From Pararhodobacter sp. (GTDB lineage Bacteria > Pseudomonadota > Alphaproteobacteria > Rhodobacterales > Rhodobacteraceae), in assembly GCA_020832545.1 (NCBI GenBank), contig JAFIEK010000039.1, positions 1 through 36,290 of the forward strand: DNA of 36,290 nucleotides, given 5' to 3'. Below are positions 35,075-36,290 of this stretch, one piece after another; positions within the stretch are counted from its first letter, which is position 1, and each line of letters opens with the position of its first letter. The translations under genes and the position numbers were made by a program. The notes under the pieces are model-generated. The model ran no database searches and was not told the origin of the DNA. It saw only the letters and a program-made list of their open reading frames with translations.

Positions 35075-35096
35075 CCAACAAATAAGGGAGCGACAG

Positions 35097-36218
35097 ATGA
35101 CAACCAACCTCATGCTGGGCGGCAACGCCTTCAAACTCGGTACCTTTTCCTCGAACTGCTCGTCGGGCATGTCGGTCACCAAAGTGCCGGAACGCTGGGA
35201 CAATTCCTGGGACAACAACCTGCGGCTGGCCAAGATGCTCGATGACGCCGGGATCGACTTCATGCTGCCCATCGCCCGCTGGATCGGCTATGGCGGCGAG
35301 ACCGATTTTCATGGCAGCGTGCTGGAAACAATGACCTGGGCCGCAGCGCTGCTGGCCTCGACACGCAATATCTCAGTCTTTGCCACCATCCACACCGCAG
35401 CCAACCACCCCGTTGTGGTCGCCAAGCAGATCGCCACCATCGATCAGGTGGGCAAGGGGCGCGCGGGGCTGAACATCGTCGCGGGCTGGAACAAGCCCGA
35501 ATATGAGGCGCTTGGCCTGCAACTGGCCGACGATCATGAAACCCGTTACGAATACGCGCAGGAATGGTTCGATGTGGTGCGCAAGCTCTGGTCCGCGACC
35601 GAGCATTTTGACTGGAATGGCAAGCATTTCACGCTGAAAGCCGTCAAGGGCGACCCGCGCCCGCAGCGCGGCACCGTGCCGATCATCAACGCCGCCGGAT
35701 CGCCCCAGGGGCGCGAGTTCGCCACAGACAACGCCAATTTCCTGTTCACCCCGGCGATCGACCTTGATCGCTCAGTCGAGGAGATCAAGGAGCTGAAGGC
35801 GCAGGCCGCGGCCAAGAACCGGAAGGTCGATGTGCTGACCTTCAGCCATGTCATCTGCCGCCCGACCGAGGCCGAGGCGCGCGATTACCTCAAACATACC
35901 GCCGATGACAATGCCGACTGGGAGGCCGTTGATAACCTGATCCGGCTGCAGTTCGCCCATGCCCACAGCTTCCCGCATGATCTGATGAAGCTGATCCGGG
36001 ACCGCTTCGCGGCAGGTCATGGCGGCTTTCCGCTGATCGGCACGCCTGAGCAGGTGGCCGAGGGCATTCTGTCGCTGCACAAGACGGGTTTTGCAGGCAC
36101 CACGCTGTCGTTCATAGATTATGCCGAGGAGTTTCCTTATTTCCGAGACAATGTCCTGCCGCTTCTGGAACAGGCTGGCATCCGCACCCCCCGCATGGCG
36201 CAGGCTGCAGCGGAATGA
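35097..36218 (+). CDS. RutA/SfnG-like flavin-dependent monooxygenase (LLM class)
   Basis: The 373-residue luciferase-fold protein resembles RutA (pyrimidine monooxygenase), SfnG (dimethylsulfone monooxygenase) and SsuD relatives, which use reduced FMN and oxygen. Shared features are FMLPIARWIGYGGETDFHGS near 60-80, FATIHTAANHPVVVAKQIATID, GLNIVAGWNKPEYEALG near 123-139, RYEYAQEWFDVVRKLW and FIDYAEEFPYF near the end. N-terminus NAFKLGTFSSNCSSG is typical of the group. No rut, sfn or ssu partner genes are seen, so the substrate is open. AGGGAG with a six-base spacer supports the start. It is divergent from the MarR regulator. Confidence 0.88.
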   Translation: MTTNLMLGGNAFKLGTFSSNCSSGMSVTKVPERWDNSWDNNLRLAKMLDDAGIDFMLPIARWIGYGGETDFHGSVLETMTWAAALLASTRNISVFATIHTAANHPVVVAKQIATIDQVGKGRAGLNIVAGWNKPEYEALGLQLADDHETRYEYAQEWFDVVRKLWSATEHFDWNGKHFTLKAVKGDPRPQRGTVPIINAAGSPQGREFATDNANFLFTPAIDLDRSVEEIKELKAQAAAKNRKVDVLTFSHVICRPTEAEARDYLKHTADDNADWEAVDNLIRLQFAHAHSFPHDLMKLIRDRFAAGHGGFPLIGTPEQVAEGILSLHKTGFAGTTLSFIDYAEEFPYFRDNVLPLLEQAGIRTPRMAQAAAE

Positions 36219-36238
36219 GCGCCTGAGCGAACAGGTCA

Positions 36239-36290
<52 letters not shown>

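Overview
The window is a high-GC (by eye about two thirds G+C) chromosomal segment of an alphaproteobacterium, most likely a member of the Rhodobacteraceae/Roseobacter group. The main reasons are the dusB(nifR3)-ntrB-ntrC-ntrY-ntrX gene string, an NtrC that lacks the sigma-54 contact loop as in Rhodobacter capsulatus, a fused IspDF, an ALAS-type HemA with its PLP lysine at position 248, short Rhodobacter-like FnrL sites, and a family of GC-rich intergenic repeats. All assignments are from reading the sequence; no database search was run.

Layout. 1-3621: an amidase on the plus strand, then a tightly overlapping minus-strand group ispDF-pgpA-pncC (isoprenoid precursors, phosphatidylglycerol, nucleotide salvage). 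3858-15762: a long plus-strand array dusB-ntrB-ntrC-ntrY-ntrX-trkA-trkH-hfq-hflX, mostly with overlapping stop/start codons, covering tRNA modification, two nitrogen-responsive two-component systems, potassium uptake, the RNA chaperone Hfq and a ribosome-associated GTPase. 15857-21958: a minus-strand group with fliG, ispG, a rodZ-like gene, hemA and a small secreted protein. The spacer between fliG and ispG holds a perfect FNR box, a near-perfect CtrA box and a plus-strand intrinsic terminator with no gene in front of it, which suggests an undescribed small RNA. hemA has an FnrL-like site exactly 41.5 bp upstream of a predicted start point and begins with TTG.

22113-29504: mixed accessory and housekeeping genes: a lower-GC GFA-family gene, an M20 dipeptidase, a cytochrome P450, trmJ, heme A synthase, an M32 carboxypeptidase and a small membrane protein, punctuated by the two-hairpin repeat. 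29510-36218: an oxidative catabolism region with a luciferase-like monooxygenase, an AraC regulator divergent from an SDR/StyA-like monooxygenase/flavin reductase operon that resembles the iif indole-oxidation clusters, and a MarR regulator divergent from a RutA/SfnG-like flavin monooxygenase. The last 52 bases are an unbroken G run, almost certainly a sequencing or assembly artefact at a contig end.

The most interesting items are the repeat family, whose hairpin arms change in a compensatory way between copies; the candidate FnrL-controlled small RNA; and the indole-type operon with paired AraC half-sites.
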